From Acidovorax sp. GW101-3H11 (GTDB lineage: Bacteria; Pseudomonadota; Gammaproteobacteria; Burkholderiales; Burkholderiaceae_C): a stretch of 53,489 bases of DNA. Positions 34,474-45,657 of the stretch are shown here, piece after piece. Position 1 is the stretch's first letter, and each line of letters starts with the position of its first letter. The DNA is taken from contig NZ_LUKZ01000023.1 of NCBI RefSeq assembly GCF_001633105.1, positions 59,383-112,871 on the forward strand, written 5' to 3'. A program made the translations under genes and the position numbers. Below the pieces are notes generated by a model. That model was not told the DNA's origin and ran no database searches. It worked only from the letters and a program-made list of their open reading frames with translations.

Positions 34474-34699
34474 GATGGTCTCCTGTCGTTATGGGCGGCC
34501 CTGGCACCTGGGGGCCTTGGTGCCTGCTTGTCTGGCTGGCGGGCCCGGAAACCGGCAGCCCCATCGCCCCTGACCCCACCGGCGTGCGCAGGATCCGGGC
34601 GAGCGGCCGCAGGCCAGCACAGACATTCGCTTACATATGGTGCGCCTGATCGGGCATTTCGTCCAATCCGTAGCAACCCGTGGAAAACCACCGCCCATG

Positions 34700-34721
34700 A
34701 AAAAAGCCACCCGGAGGTGGC
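34700..34721 (-). terminator. Terminator of the parC transcript
   Basis: On the minus strand GCCACC-TCCG-GGTGGC is followed by TTTTTT. It lies about 20 nt after the parC stop. Confidence 0.8.
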
Positions 34722-34741
34722 TTCTTCGTCTGGCGTGGGGC

Positions 34742-37099
34742 TTACTCCACCCGCGTCACCGCTGTGGGCTTGAAGCCCAGGTCCGCCGCCTTGCCCTTGC
34801 GGCCGCGCGCGGCGCGGGCGTTGTTCAGGCTGCGGATTTCCAGCGTTTCGTCGCGCACCTTGCCGCCCCGGCCGATGCCATCGAGGCGGATGCTGCGGGT
34901 GTAGGCCGCCGCGCCTGCGAGCTGGTCCTTGTCTTCCAGGTCGATCAGCATCAGGCCCCGGCCACCGTTGGCCATGGTTTTCAGCTCGGTGATCTCGAAC
35001 GTGAGGATGCGCCCGCCGGTGGACGCGCAGGCCACATGCGTGGCGGGCAGCACCGGTTTGCTGCCCGTGCTGCCTGCTGCGTGCGAGGGTACGCACACGG
35101 TTTCGCCCTCGCCCAGCGTGAGGAAGGCCTTGCCGCCCTTCTGGCGCGACACCATGTTCTCGACCGCCGCCAGAAAGCCGTAGCCGCCGGAGTTGGACAG
35201 CAGCAGCGTGGCGTTGGCGGGCCCTGCAAAGTAGTGGAGCAGCTGCGTACCGGCCTCCAGCTCAATCAGCGTGGTCACCGGCTGGCCGTCACCGCGTGCG
35301 CCAGGCAGCAGCGACACGGCCACGGAATACACGCGGCCATTGCTGCCAAAGGCCAGCAAGGTATCGACCGTGCGGCACTCGAACGTGCCATACAGTCCGT
35401 CGCCCGCCTTGAAGGCAAAGCTGGCCGCCTCGTGGCCGTGGCCGGTGCGCGCGCGCACCCAGCCTTTTTCCGAGACAACCACCGTGACGGGCTCGTCCAC
35501 CACCTTGACTTCGGCCACGGCCTTTTTTTCGGCCTGGATCAGCGTGCGGCGCGCGTCGGCAAAGGTCTTGGCGTCGGCCTCGATCTCTTTGACCATGGTG
35601 CGGCGCAGCGAACCGGGGTTGTTCAGGATGTCTTCGAGCTTGCCCTGGCTTTCGCGCAGTTCTTTCAGCTCCTGCTCAATCTTGATGGCTTCGAGCCGCG
35701 CGAGCTGGCGCAGGCGGATTTCGAGGATGTCCTCGGCCTGGCGGTCGCTGAGGTTGAAGCGCGCGATCAGCGCCGCCTTGGGTTCTTCGGCCTGGCGGAT
35801 GATGGCGATCACCTCGTCGATGTTCAGCAGAACAATCTGACGGCCTTCGTAGATATGGATGCGGTCCAGCACCTTGTTCAGCCGGTGCTGGGTGCGGCGG
35901 GTGATGGTGGTCTGGCGGAAGGCGATCCACTCCTCCAGCATCACGCGCAGCGACTTCTGCACGGGCTTGCCGTCCAGGCCCACCATGGTCAGGTTGATGG
36001 GGGCCGAGGTCTCCAGGCTGGTGTGGGCCAGCAGCGCGGTGATCAGCTCCTGCTGCGGCGTCTTGCCCGTCTTGGGCTCGAACACCAGGCGCACCGGCGC
36101 GTCCTTGCTCGACTCGTCACGCACCACGTCCAGCACGGCCAGCATGCTGGCCTTGAGCTGGGTCTGGTCTTGAGATAGTGCCTTCTTGCCCGCCTTGACC
36201 TTGGGGTTGGTGATCTCTTCGATCTCTTCCAGCACCTTCTGCGTGCTCACGCCGGGCGGCAGTTCGTTGACCACCAGTTGCCACTGGCCGCGTGCCATGT
36301 CTTCGATCTTCCAGCGCGCACGCACCTTCAGGCTACCACGGCCGGTGCGGTAGGCGTCGGCAATGTCGCCAGGGCTGCTGATGATCTGGCCGCCACCGGG
36401 GTAGTCCGGGCCGGGCACGATGGCCAGCAGCTCGTCCTGGCTCAGCGTTGGCGTCTTGATGAGCGCCACACACGCATCGGCAATCTCGCGCAGGTTGTGG
36501 CTGGGGATTTCGGTGGCCAGGCCCACGGCAATGCCGCTGGCGCCGTTGAGCAGCGCGAACGGCAGGCGGGCGGGCAACTGGCGCGGCTCCTCGGTGCTGC
36601 CGTCGTAGTTGGGCATGAAATCGACCGTGCCTTCGTCGATTTCATCCAGCAGCAGGCTGGTGATGCGCGACAGGCGCGCTTCGGTGTAACGCATAGCGGC
36701 AGCGCCATCACCGTCGCGGCTGCCGAAGTTGCCCTGGCCGTCGATAAGGGGGTAACGCTGCGCAAAGTCCTGCGCCATGCGCACCAGCGCGTCGTAGGCC
36801 GACTGGTCGCCGTGCGGGTGGAAGCGGCCCAGCACATCGCCCACCACGCGGGCGCTCTTGACCGGCTTGGCAGCGGTGTTGCGCGTGGGGCCGCTGTAGC
36901 CCAGGCCCATGCGGTCCATCGAATACAAAATGCGCCGCTGCACGGGCTTGAGGCCGTCGCACACATCGGGCAGCGCACGGCCCTTGACGACCGAGAGCGC
37001 GTATTCCAGGTAGGCGCGCTGGGCGTAGCCCGCCAGGCCCAGGGAGTCGCCCCCGTCATCGCCTGCGGTGGTGAAATCAAGAGTGGGTTGGTCGCTCAT
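34742..37099 (-). CDS. parC: DNA topoisomerase IV subunit A
   Basis: A 785-residue subunit that cuts and rejoins DNA to separate daughter chromosomes. The active-site tyrosine is in AMRYTEARL (Y138). The quinolone-contact region reads [11 protein letters not shown], so the position equal to E. coli ParC Ser80 is Gln99 and Glu84 is Asp103. The GyrA-like carboxyl beta-propeller is short, as in ParC. It is distinguished from GyrA by length and by its place beside parE. It is the last gene of a minus-strand group parE, lytic transglycosylase, parC; only 10 nt separate it from the transglycosylase stop. Confidence 0.96.
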   Translation of the reverse strand: MSDQPTLDFTTAGDDGGDSLGLAGYAQRAYLEYALSVVKGRALPDVCDGLKPVQRRILYSMDRMGLGYSGPTRNTAAKPVKSARVVGDVLGRFHPHGDQSAYDALVRMAQDFAQRYPLIDGQGNFGSRDGDGAAAMRYTEARLSRITSLLLDEIDEGTVDFMPNYDGSTEEPRQLPARLPFALLNGASGIAVGLATEIPSHNLREIADACVALIKTPTLSQDELLAIVPGPDYPGGGQIISSPGDIADAYRTGRGSLKVRARWKIEDMARGQWQLVVNELPPGVSTQKVLEEIEEITNPKVKAGKKALSQDQTQLKASMLAVLDVVRDESSKDAPVRLVFEPKTGKTPQQELITALLAHTSLETSAPINLTMVGLDGKPVQKSLRVMLEEWIAFRQTTITRRTQHRLNKVLDRIHIYEGRQIVLLNIDEVIAIIRQAEEPKAALIARFNLSDRQAEDILEIRLRQLARLEAIKIEQELKELRESQGKLEDILNNPGSLRRTMVKEIEADAKTFADARRTLIQAEKKAVAEVKVVDEPVTVVVSEKGWVRARTGHGHEAASFAFKAGDGLYGTFECRTVDTLLAFGSNGRVYSVAVSLLPGARGDGQPVTTLIELEAGTQLLHYFAGPANATLLLSNSGGYGFLAAVENMVSRQKGGKAFLTLGEGETVCVPSHAAGSTGSKPVLPATHVACASTGGRILTFEITELKTMANGGRGLMLIDLEDKDQLAGAAAYTRSIRLDGIGRGGKVRDETLEIRSLNNARAARGRKGKAADLGFKPTAVTRVE

Positions 37100-37109
37100 T
37101 CGTTAGCGC

Positions 37110-37955
37110 TCATTCGTTCGGAATCGTCGGTAAGGGTTCAAACGCGGTCTGCGGCGCGCTGCGGGTCTGTGCCACCTGGGCGGGCGGCAGGTTGCCCCGG
37201 TTTTGCGCACCGCCCGTCAGCTCCATGCGCACACGGCCCGGCAGGGCGCGCTGTGTCAGCACGGGCGCAGGCGGCTTGAGCTGGGCATACAGGCCCAGCA
37301 CGGTGCGCACGTAGTTCTGGGTTTCCTTGAAGGCCGGGATCTGGTTGCCCGCCTTTTGCACGGCGCCTTCGCCCGCGTTGTAGGCGGCCACGGCCAGGTC
37401 CATGCGACCGGGGAACAGGTCGAGCAGGTGGCGCAGGTAACGCGTGCCGGTGGGCACGTTCACGGCGGGGTCGGCCAGCTTTTGCTCCACCGTGCGCTTC
37501 TTGTCTGCACTCACGCCAAAACGGCTCGCCGTGGCGGGCATCACCTGCATCAGGCCCACGGCGCCCTTGGGCGACACGGCGGTGGCGTCAAAGCCGGATT
37601 CGGTGGCGATCACGGCCTGCAGCAACTCGTAGTCCACGCCATGTTGGCTAGACGCAGCGCGCAGGTGGTGCTTGACGCGCTTGTAGTCGGGCGCAATGTC
37701 GAAAAACGCCAGCAGGCGCGCGCCCGCTGCAGGCAGCGCATAGGGCATGGGGGATGCATTGGCCGGTGCATCGCGGGTGGAGTCGAAGTCGTTGCCGCGA
37801 AAAAACAGCTGGTAGCGCGCATCGACCTGCTCGGCCGCAAAGTGCGTCACGCCGCGCTCATCCACGTGCGCCCACAGGTCTGCATGGGCAAATTGCTGCA
37901 TAAAACATAGCAATAAACCCAATACAGATGCGCGGAAAGCACTGTTTTTATTCAT
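37110..37955 (-). CDS. Lytic transglycosylase with DUF4124 amino terminus
   Basis: A 281-residue exported enzyme that cleaves peptidoglycan glycan strands to 1,6-anhydro products. A signal peptide ends FAHA before DLWAHVDERGVTHFA, a DUF4124 motif. The SLT domain follows with the catalytic glutamate in IATESGFDATA (about E118) and the GLMQVMPATA, AVAAYNAGEGAV and NYVRTVLGLY motifs. It starts at 37955 (MNKN). Codons 3-21, the signal-peptide core, match copy g of the 56-bp repeat. The gene sits between parE and parC, probably in one transcript. The longer frame to 38258 overlaps parE and is rejected. Confidence 0.93.
   Translation of the reverse strand: MNKNSAFRASVLGLLLCFMQQFAHADLWAHVDERGVTHFAAEQVDARYQLFFRGNDFDSTRDAPANASPMPYALPAAGARLLAFFDIAPDYKRVKHHLRAASSQHGVDYELLQAVIATESGFDATAVSPKGAVGLMQVMPATASRFGVSADKKRTVEQKLADPAVNVPTGTRYLRHLLDLFPGRMDLAVAAYNAGEGAVQKAGNQIPAFKETQNYVRTVLGLYAQLKPPAPVLTQRALPGRVRMELTGGAQNRGNLPPAQVAQTRSAPQTAFEPLPTIPNE
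37894..37949 (-). repeat. 56-bp dispersed repeat, copy g (signal-peptide region)
   Basis: On the minus strand AAAAACAGTG, CTTTCCGCGC and TTGCTATGTTTTATGCAGCA match the spacing and landmarks of copies a, e and f over exactly 56 nt. The CTTTNCGCGC block is 9/10 identical to copy a. It is the most degenerate copy and could be chance. Confidence 0.35.
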
Positions 37956-38005
37956 ATTTTTCGCCACAAACACCCGGCGGTGAGCGTCGGTTCGTTCACA
38001 CCTTC

Positions 38006-39988
<1,983 letters not shown>

Positions 39989-40117
39989 AGCGGCGAATTG
40001 TAGTGCGGCAGGCGCGGCGTAGCTGGATAAAAAACCAGTCATTGCCGACCTTACCGCGCACTGTATTGGTCACGGGTGTATCAGCGCGTTTCACGCAATC
40101 TGGCTACATTCCTGCGC

Positions 40118-41335
40118 ATGCATATGAATCCTCCGAAACTGTCCATGTTCCAGGTGCTGGCCTGCGGTGCGGCCATCGTGACCCTGTCGATGGGCATCCG
40201 CCATGGCTTTGGCCTGTGGCTGCTGCCCATCACGCAAGAGATGGGCTGGACGCGCCAGTCGTTTGCGCTGGCCATCGCCATCCAGAACCTGTCCTGGGGC
40301 CTGATCGGCATTTTTGCGGGCATGGTGGCCGACCGGTTTGGTGCGTTTCGCGTGCTCATGGGCGGTGCCGTGCTGTATGGCCTGGGCCTGGCAGGCATGG
40401 CACTGTCGCCCACGCCCACGCTGTTTGCACTGACGGCGGGCGTGCTGATTGGCGCGGCACAGGCAGGCACCACCTATGCCGTGATCTATGGTGTTCTGGG
40501 ACGGCAGATTGCACCGGAGAAACGCTCGTGGGCCATGGGCGTGGCGGCGGCGGCGGGTTCGTTCGGGCAGTTCCTGATGGTGCCGGTCGAAGGCTGGCTC
40601 ATTGCGGGCCTGGGCTGGCAGCAGGCGCTGCTGGTGCTGTCGATGGCGGTGCTGCTCATCGTGCCGCTGGCCTTTGGGCTGCGCGAGCCAGGCTTCAAGG
40701 GCGCAGCCCCGGTCAAGCGCGAGCAGACCATCGTGCAGGCCCTGGGCGAGGCCTTCCGCTACCCCAGCTTCAACCTGCTGATGGCGGGTTATTTTGTGTG
40801 TGGCTTCCAGGTGGTGTTCATCGGCGTGCACATGCCCAGCTACCTCAAGGACCATGGCCTGTCGCCGCAGGTGGCCAGCTATGCGCTGGCGCTGATCGGG
40901 CTGTTCAACGTATTCGGCACCTACATCGCCGGCACGCTGGGCCAGCGTTTGCCCAAACGCTACATCCTGGCGTTTATCTACTTTGCCCGCGCGGCGGTGA
41001 TCACCGTGTTCCTGCTGGTGCCGCTGTCGCCGCTGTCGGTGTATGTGTTCTCCGCAGTGATGGGCACGCTGTGGCTGTCCACCATCCCGCCCACCAACGC
41101 AACCATTGCGCAGATCTTTGGCGTGCAGCATTTGTCGATGCTGGGCGGCTTTGTGTTCTTCAGCCACCAGATCGGCAGCTTCCTGGGCGTGTGGCTGGGC
41201 GGTTATCTGTATGACGCCACCGGCAACTACGATATCGTCTGGTACATCGCCATCGGCCTGGGCGTGTTTGCCGGGCTGGTGAACCTGCCCGTCAAGGAAA
41301 GCCCCATCCAGCGCTCTGCCCCGCAGCCTGCCTGA
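40118..41335 (+). CDS. MFS transporter
   Basis: A 405-residue inner-membrane transporter with about twelve helices. The MFS signature between TM2 and TM3 is GIFAGMVADRFGAFRVLMGG, and the second half repeats it in weakened form (GTLGQRLPKRYILAF). It resembles the oxalate/formate and monocarboxylate antiporter branch, but the substrate is not evident. No good ribosome-binding site precedes any of the ATG codons at 40076, 40118 or 40124; 40118 is a compromise and 40124 (MNPPKLSM) is equally good. The next small gene starts 14 nt after the stop. Confidence 0.88.
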   Translation: MHMNPPKLSMFQVLACGAAIVTLSMGIRHGFGLWLLPITQEMGWTRQSFALAIAIQNLSWGLIGIFAGMVADRFGAFRVLMGGAVLYGLGLAGMALSPTPTLFALTAGVLIGAAQAGTTYAVIYGVLGRQIAPEKRSWAMGVAAAAGSFGQFLMVPVEGWLIAGLGWQQALLVLSMAVLLIVPLAFGLREPGFKGAAPVKREQTIVQALGEAFRYPSFNLLMAGYFVCGFQVVFIGVHMPSYLKDHGLSPQVASYALALIGLFNVFGTYIAGTLGQRLPKRYILAFIYFARAAVITVFLLVPLSPLSVYVFSAVMGTLWLSTIPPTNATIAQIFGVQHLSMLGGFVFFSHQIGSFLGVWLGGYLYDATGNYDIVWYIAIGLGVFAGLVNLPVKESPIQRSAPQPA

Positions 41336-41349
41336 CCTTCCCGCCCGCC

Positions 41350-41505
41350 GTGCACACGCCACCACCGCCCCCCAAACCCAGGCCGCGCGCCCTGCGCTGG
41401 CTGGGCGCGGTCGTGGCGGTGCTGCTGTGCCTGGCGGTGTTTGGCCTGTACACCGTGCCCGAGTTCATGGTGATGCTGGCCGACCAGATGTGGGCGTGCT
41501 TCTGA
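41350..41505 (+). CDS. Small single-span membrane protein (51 aa)
   Basis: A GTG at 41350 opens a 51-codon frame: a proline/arginine start (HTPPPPPKPRPRALRW), one hydrophobic helix (LGAVVAVLLCLAVFGLY), then FMVMLADQMWACF to the stop. The charge pattern (basic inside) suits a single-pass protein. I believe similar short proteins ending in LADQ-W-CF occur in related genomes, but could not check. It lies 14 nt after the MFS stop with a weak ribosome-binding site. Confidence 0.55.
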   Translation: MHTPPPPPKPRPRALRWLGAVVAVLLCLAVFGLYTVPEFMVMLADQMWACF

Positions 41506-41530
41506 CGGCCACATCGGGTAGATTCAAGGC

Positions 41531-41586
41531 TTTTTGGGGCCTCTGCGCGCGCTGAACAAGCCTTTATAGCTATAAATTTAATAGCA
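41531..41586 (+). repeat. 56-bp dispersed repeat, copy f
   Basis: TTTTTGGGGCC at the left, GCGCGCGCTGAACAAGC in the middle and ATAGCTATAAATTTAATAGCA at the right, 56 nt. It ends two bases before the ATG of the methyltransferase gene and, like copy a, occupies the ribosome-binding-site position. Confidence 0.65.
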
Positions 41587-41588
41587 TC

Positions 41589-42143
41589 ATGCACGGTACC
41601 GAAGCCCCCTCCGCATGGGTCCGCCGCTGGGCCCACCTGATTCCCTCCGGCAGCACGGTGCTGGACGTGGCCTGTGGCGCGGGCCGCCACCTGCGCTGGC
41701 TGCGCAGCCTGGGGCACCCGGTGGTGGGCGTGGACCGGTCCGCCGAGGCCCTGGCCGCCTGTGACGGCCTGGGCGAGCTGCTGCTGGCAGACATCGAGAA
41801 CGGGCCCTGGCCCCTGGCGGGGCGCCAGTTTGGCGCCGTGGTGGTCACCAACTACCTGTGGCGGCCGCTGCTGCCCACCATCGTCGAGAGCGTCGCCGCC
41901 GGTGGCGTGCTGGTCTATGAGACCTTTGCCCTGGGCAACGAAACCGTGGGGCGCCCCGCGCGGCCCGAGTTCCTGCTTGCACCCGGCGAGTTGCTGGGCG
42001 CCTGCCAGGGGCTGCGCGTGGTGGCCTACGAAGACGGGTTCCTGGACGAACCCGCACGTTTTGTGCAACGCGTCACGGCCGTGCGGGAACTCCCGCAGGC
42101 TGGCGAGCCTTCCCGGCATCTTTTGTCCATCGCGGCTAGTTAG
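41589..42143 (+). CDS. Class I SAM-dependent methyltransferase
   Basis: A 184-residue protein of the TehB/Methyltransf_11-like type. Motif I is VLDVACGAGRHLRWL (about 20-34), followed by the acidic end of strand 2 in VVGVDRS and motif IV-like VVVTNYLWRPLLP. The substrate is not evident. No Shine-Dalgarno sequence precedes the ATG because copy f of the 56-bp repeat ends 2 nt before it. The dapA gene follows after 30 nt; they may share a transcript, though dapA could have its own promoter in the gap. Confidence 0.88.
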   Translation: MHGTEAPSAWVRRWAHLIPSGSTVLDVACGAGRHLRWLRSLGHPVVGVDRSAEALAACDGLGELLLADIENGPWPLAGRQFGAVVVTNYLWRPLLPTIVESVAAGGVLVYETFALGNETVGRPARPEFLLAPGELLGACQGLRVVAYEDGFLDEPARFVQRVTAVRELPQAGEPSRHLLSIAAS

Positions 42144-42173
42144 AATGCCCTTTTACCGTTTTTCACTGCGGAC

Positions 42174-43073
42174 ATGACCTCTTCCTCCGTGCCTCTTACC
42201 GGCAGCATCGTCGCCCTCGTCACCCCCATGCACGCGGACGGCAGCGTGGACTACCCCGCCCTGCGCAAACTGATCGACTGGCATATCGCCGAAGGCACCG
42301 ACTGCATCGGCGTGGTGGGCACCACGGGCGAATCGCCCACGGTCAATGTCGAAGAGCACTGCGAGATCATCCGCGTCGCGGTCGAACAATCCGCCAAGCG
42401 CGTGCCCATCATGGCCGGCTGCGGCGCCAACTCCACCGCCGAAGCCATCGAGCTGGCCAAGTTCGCGCGCGGCGTGGGGGCCGACAGCCAGCTGCAGGTC
42501 GTGCCCTACTACAACAAGCCCACCCAAGAGGGTCAGTTCCAGCACTTCAAGGCAATTGCCGAAGCCACGGGCGACCTGCCCATCGTGCTGTACAACGTGC
42601 CCGGCCGCTCGGTGGCCGATATGCAGCACGACACCGTGCTGCGCCTGGCCCAGGTGCCCGGCATCATCGGCATCAAGGAAGCCACCGGCAACATCGAACG
42701 CGCCCAGTGGCTCATCCGCGACGTACCCCAGGGTTTTGGCGTGTACTCGGGCGACGACCCAACCGCCGTGGCCCTGATGCTGTGCGGCGGCCACGGCAAC
42801 ATCAGCGTGACGGCCAACGTGGCCCCGCGCCTGATGCACGAGCTGTGTGTGGCGGCCCTGGCAGGCGATGCGCGCCGCGCCATGGAAATCCAGTTCAAGC
42901 TGATGCCCGTGCACAAGAACCTGTTCGTCGAAGCCAACCCCATCCCGGTCAAGTGGGCCATGGCCCGCATGGGCCTGTGTGGTGGCACCATGCGCCTGCC
43001 CATGACGCCGCTGGCCAGTGGCAACGAAGCCGTTGTCGAGGCTGCACTGCGCAGCAGCGGCCTGCTGGCCTGA
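42174..43073 (+). CDS. dapA: 4-hydroxy-tetrahydrodipicolinate synthase
   Basis: A 299-residue enzyme that condenses pyruvate with aspartate semialdehyde, the first step of the lysine/diaminopimelate pathway. The Schiff-base lysine is in [11 protein letters not shown] (about K168), the catalytic tyrosine in [11 protein letters not shown] (about Y140), and the GTTGESPT pyruvate loop near 50. Length and motifs are normal. It is followed after 54 nt by bamC, the usual betaproteobacterial order. Confidence 0.96.
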   Translation: MTSSSVPLTGSIVALVTPMHADGSVDYPALRKLIDWHIAEGTDCIGVVGTTGESPTVNVEEHCEIIRVAVEQSAKRVPIMAGCGANSTAEAIELAKFARGVGADSQLQVVPYYNKPTQEGQFQHFKAIAEATGDLPIVLYNVPGRSVADMQHDTVLRLAQVPGIIGIKEATGNIERAQWLIRDVPQGFGVYSGDDPTAVALMLCGGHGNISVTANVAPRLMHELCVAALAGDARRAMEIQFKLMPVHKNLFVEANPIPVKWAMARMGLCGGTMRLPMTPLASGNEAVVEAALRSSGLLA

Positions 43074-43127
43074 TCCAACCCGGGCCACGCCCGGCTCCCT
43101 GAGACACTTCTTCCCGAGGATTTCCGC

Positions 43128-44222
43128 GTGAAAGCTGCTACCACCCGCCTGAGCCTGCTGGCCCTCGCCATGGCCCTGTCCGCCTGCGCCGCCCTCGAAG
43201 GCGACAAGATCGACTACAAGAGCGCTGCCCGGGGCTCGACCCTGGAAGTCCCGCCCGACCTGACGCAGCTGTCGCGCGATTCGCGCTACGCCGTGCCAGG
43301 TGGCCCGGTATCGGCCGCCGCCCTGCAGGCGGGCCAGGCCGCGCAGCCCTCCGGCACGGCCAACGCCGCAGCCCTGCAGCTGGGCGATGTGCGCATCGAA
43401 CGCGACGGCAACCAGCGCTGGCTGGTGGTCAACCGCCCCGCCGACAAGCTTTGGGAGCCCGTGCGCGACTTCTGGCAGGAAAACGGCTTCAACCTGACCC
43501 AGGCCGAGTCCAACGTCGGCATCATGGAAACCGACTGGGCCGAAAACCGCGCCAAGCTGCCGCAGGACTTCATCCGCTCCACGCTGGGCAAGATGCTGGA
43601 CTCGCTGTACTCCACCGGCGAACGCGACAAGTTCCGCACCCGCCTGGAGCGCAATGCCAATGGCAGCACCGAGATCTACATCAGCCACCGCGGCATGATC
43701 GAGGTCTATGGCACCACCACCAAGGACAACACGGTGTGGCAGCCCCGCCCCTCCGACCCGGAGCTGGAAACCGAATTCCTGCGCCGCCTGATGGTCAAGC
43801 TGGGCGTGAGCCAGGAGCAATCCCGCGCCATTGCCGCCGCCCCGGCGCCGCGCGCGCAGACAGCACGCATGGCCACCGTCAACAACCAGCCGGTGGTGCA
43901 GCTGGACGAGGGCTTCGACCGCGCATGGCGCCGCGTGGGCCTGGCACTGGACCGCACCGGCTTCACGGTGGAAGACCGCAACCGCAACGAAGGCACGTAC
44001 TTCGTGCGTTATGTGGCCCCCAGCGCCGACAAGAAAGAGCCCGGCTTCTTCGGCAAGCTGTTCAGCAGCTCCTCGGCCGCCATACCGCCGCTCAAGTACC
44101 GCATCGTGGTGCGCAGCCAGGGTGAGTCCACCACGGTGTCCGTGCTCAATGAAGCAGGCGCCCCCGACACCTCGGCCAATGCCGAGCGCATCGTGCGCGT
44201 GATCACCGACGACCTGAAGTAA
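43128..44222 (+). CDS. bamC: Outer-membrane assembly lipoprotein BamC
   Basis: A 364-residue lipoprotein of the BAM complex. It starts at GTG (43128) with GAGGA upstream. The lipobox is ALSACAALEG with the lipidated cysteine at residue 21. An unstructured stretch GDKIDYKSA, then EVPPDLTQLSRDSRYA, corresponds to the BamC segment that binds BamD. Two helix-grip domains follow (about 90-200 and 235-360). Gene order dapA-bamC is classical. A terminator-like hairpin follows the stop. Confidence 0.93.
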   Translation: MKAATTRLSLLALAMALSACAALEGDKIDYKSAARGSTLEVPPDLTQLSRDSRYAVPGGPVSAAALQAGQAAQPSGTANAAALQLGDVRIERDGNQRWLVVNRPADKLWEPVRDFWQENGFNLTQAESNVGIMETDWAENRAKLPQDFIRSTLGKMLDSLYSTGERDKFRTRLERNANGSTEIYISHRGMIEVYGTTTKDNTVWQPRPSDPELETEFLRRLMVKLGVSQEQSRAIAAAPAPRAQTARMATVNNQPVVQLDEGFDRAWRRVGLALDRTGFTVEDRNRNEGTYFVRYVAPSADKKEPGFFGKLFSSSSAAIPPLKYRIVVRSQGESTTVSVLNEAGAPDTSANAERIVRVITDDLK

Positions 44223-44247
44223 CAAACCCGGGCGCTCCCACACCACC

Positions 44248-44289
44248 ACCCTGCCCTGGGCTCCCGGCCCCTGGCAGGGTGTGTTTTTT
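44248..44289 (+). terminator. Terminator after bamC
   Basis: ACCCTGCC pairs with GGCAGGGT over a 17-nt loop and is followed by GTGTTTTTT. The next gene starts 34 nt later. Confidence 0.6.
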
Positions 44290-44322
44290 AGAGCCCCCGT
44301 CCGCCCCGCCCACCACTGTTCC

Positions 44323-45120
44323 ATGCTGCGCTTCAAGAACCTGGGCAGCGGCAGCACGGGCAACGCCACCGTGGTCGAGGGCCGCAGCGGCGCACAGATG
44401 CACCGCCTGCTGATCGACTGCGGGTTCGGCATCCGCCAGCTGCAAGCCCGGCTGGCCCAGGCGCAGCTGCAGCCTGAAGACCTCGACGCCGTTTTCATCA
44501 CCCACGAACACTCCGACCACATCGGCTGCGCCCAGGCCCTGGCCGTGCGCTACCGCATTCCGGTGTGGATGAGCGAAGGCACCCACGCGGCCCTGGGATT
44601 CCCGGACTTCGACGGCTTGTTGCATGTGGCGCGTGACATGCAAGCCATGGATCTGGGCAGTTTCCAGGCCCTGCCTTTCACGGTGCCCCACGACGCCCGG
44701 GAGCCGCTGCAGCTGCGCTGCTCCGACGGCAATGCCCACCTGGCGGTGCTGACCGACCTGGGGCATGCCAGTGCCCATGTGCTGGAGCAGCTCCAAGGCT
44801 GCCACGCCCTCCTGATCGAGGCCAACCACGACCCCGACATGCTGCAGGCCTCGCGCTACCCGCCCTTTTTGAAGCGCCGGGTGGGCGGCCCCTACGGCCA
44901 CCTGGCCAACGCCGCCACGGCCGAGATCCTGCACGCAGTGCAGCACGTAGGCCTGGGGCAGGTGGTGGCCGCCCACCTGAGCGCACAGAACAATGTGCCC
45001 CGCCTCGCGCAAGAGACCCTTGCCGCCGCGCTGGGCTGGACAGCCGAGGACATCATCGTGGCCAGCCCCACTCAGGGGACCGACTGGCTGCGCGTGGGCG
45101 ACAGCACCTCAAGCCTCTGA
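44323..45120 (+). CDS. MBL-fold metallo-hydrolase
   Basis: A 265-residue protein of the YycJ/WalJ-like branch. The metal motif is ITHEHSDHIGC (H-x-H-x-D-H, about 61-71). Later ligands are VLTDLGHAS (Asp/His) and the final AAHLSAQNN histidine. The start LRFKNLGSGSTGNATVV is the hallmark of this branch. Its function is not firmly known; relatives are 5'-exonuclease-like. It begins at 44323, the only ATG consistent with the fold. A minus-strand terminator lies beyond its stop. Confidence 0.9.
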   Translation: MLRFKNLGSGSTGNATVVEGRSGAQMHRLLIDCGFGIRQLQARLAQAQLQPEDLDAVFITHEHSDHIGCAQALAVRYRIPVWMSEGTHAALGFPDFDGLLHVARDMQAMDLGSFQALPFTVPHDAREPLQLRCSDGNAHLAVLTDLGHASAHVLEQLQGCHALLIEANHDPDMLQASRYPPFLKRRVGGPYGHLANAATAEILHAVQHVGLGQVVAAHLSAQNNVPRLAQETLAAALGWTAEDIIVASPTQGTDWLRVGDSTSSL

Positions 45121-45166
45121 CCAGGCCAGGCCAGGTGCGGGCAACCCCCGTCACAGACAAAAAGGC

Positions 45167-45198
45167 AAAAAAAAGCCCCGAACCTTGCGGTGCGGGGC
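45167..45198 (-). terminator. Terminator of the alanine-rich lipoprotein transcript
   Basis: On the minus strand GCCCCG and CGGGGC form a stem followed by TTTTTTTT. It lies about 45 nt after the lipoprotein stop. Confidence 0.75.
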
Positions 45199-45243
45199 CG
45201 TGGCACAGGCCGACCATGGGGTCAGCCCGGAGCCTGCAGCGAT

Positions 45244-45528
45244 TTACTTGGCTGCGGAAGCGCCGGTAGCGGCGGTGGCAGCAGCGTCAGCAGCAGCCTT
45301 GGCAGCGTCGGCAGCAGGAGCAGCGGCGGCGTCAGCAGCAGGAGCGGCGGCAGGGGCTGCAGCTGCGTCGGAAGCAGCAGGAGCGGCTGGTTCGGCGGCA
45401 GGAGCGGGCGCAGCGGCAGGAGCTTCCACGGGTGCGGGAGCAGCTGCTGGAGCGGGCTCTTCCTTCTTGCCACAAGCGGCGAGTGCAGCAGCAGCGATCA
45501 GGGCGGCCAGAACGAGAGAGTTCTTCAT
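45244..45528 (-). CDS. Alanine-rich lipoprotein (94 aa)
   Basis: A 94-residue protein with a short signal peptide and lipobox LAACGKKEE (lipidated cysteine near residue 19). The mature part consists almost only of Ala, Pro, Asp and Glu in a PAPAA/DAAAAPA pattern. It looks like an unstructured spacer; no function can be read. The start at 45528 has AGGAAAATCGAA before it. A near-perfect promoter (TATAAT at 45645-45650) and an operator-like palindrome precede it, and a strong terminator follows, so it is probably well expressed. Confidence 0.8.
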   Translation of the reverse strand: MKNSLVLAALIAAAALAACGKKEEPAPAAAPAPVEAPAAAPAPAAEPAAPAASDAAAAPAAAPAADAAAAPAADAAKAAADAAATAATGASAAK

Positions 45529-45644
45529 TTCGATTTTCCTAGTTGGACAGACAGAATCTTGAAAAGCCACGGCGTCAGGCCCTCAGAAGCCCTGGTACGC
45601 ATTGGCACAAAGCGTTGATTTGCACCTTTTTGGCGCAACCACCG

Positions 45645-45650
45645 ATTATA
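45645..45650 (-). promoter_or_regulatory. Promoter of the alanine-rich lipoprotein
   Basis: TATAAT on the minus strand, with a candidate -35 TAGTCA 18 nt upstream inside the palindrome 45658-45675. The 5' leader would be about 110 nt. Confidence 0.55.
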
Positions 45651-45657
45651 TTGATTT

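Noticed and set aside
34622..34690. Flagellar sigma-28 promoter for the chemoreceptor
   Set aside because: GCCCGATC resembles the -10, but the candidate -35 has wrong spacing and only 5 of 8 matches.
42153..44522. 789-codon minus-strand frame
   Set aside because: Antisense to dapA and bamC, both well supported; composition is typical of a shadow frame.
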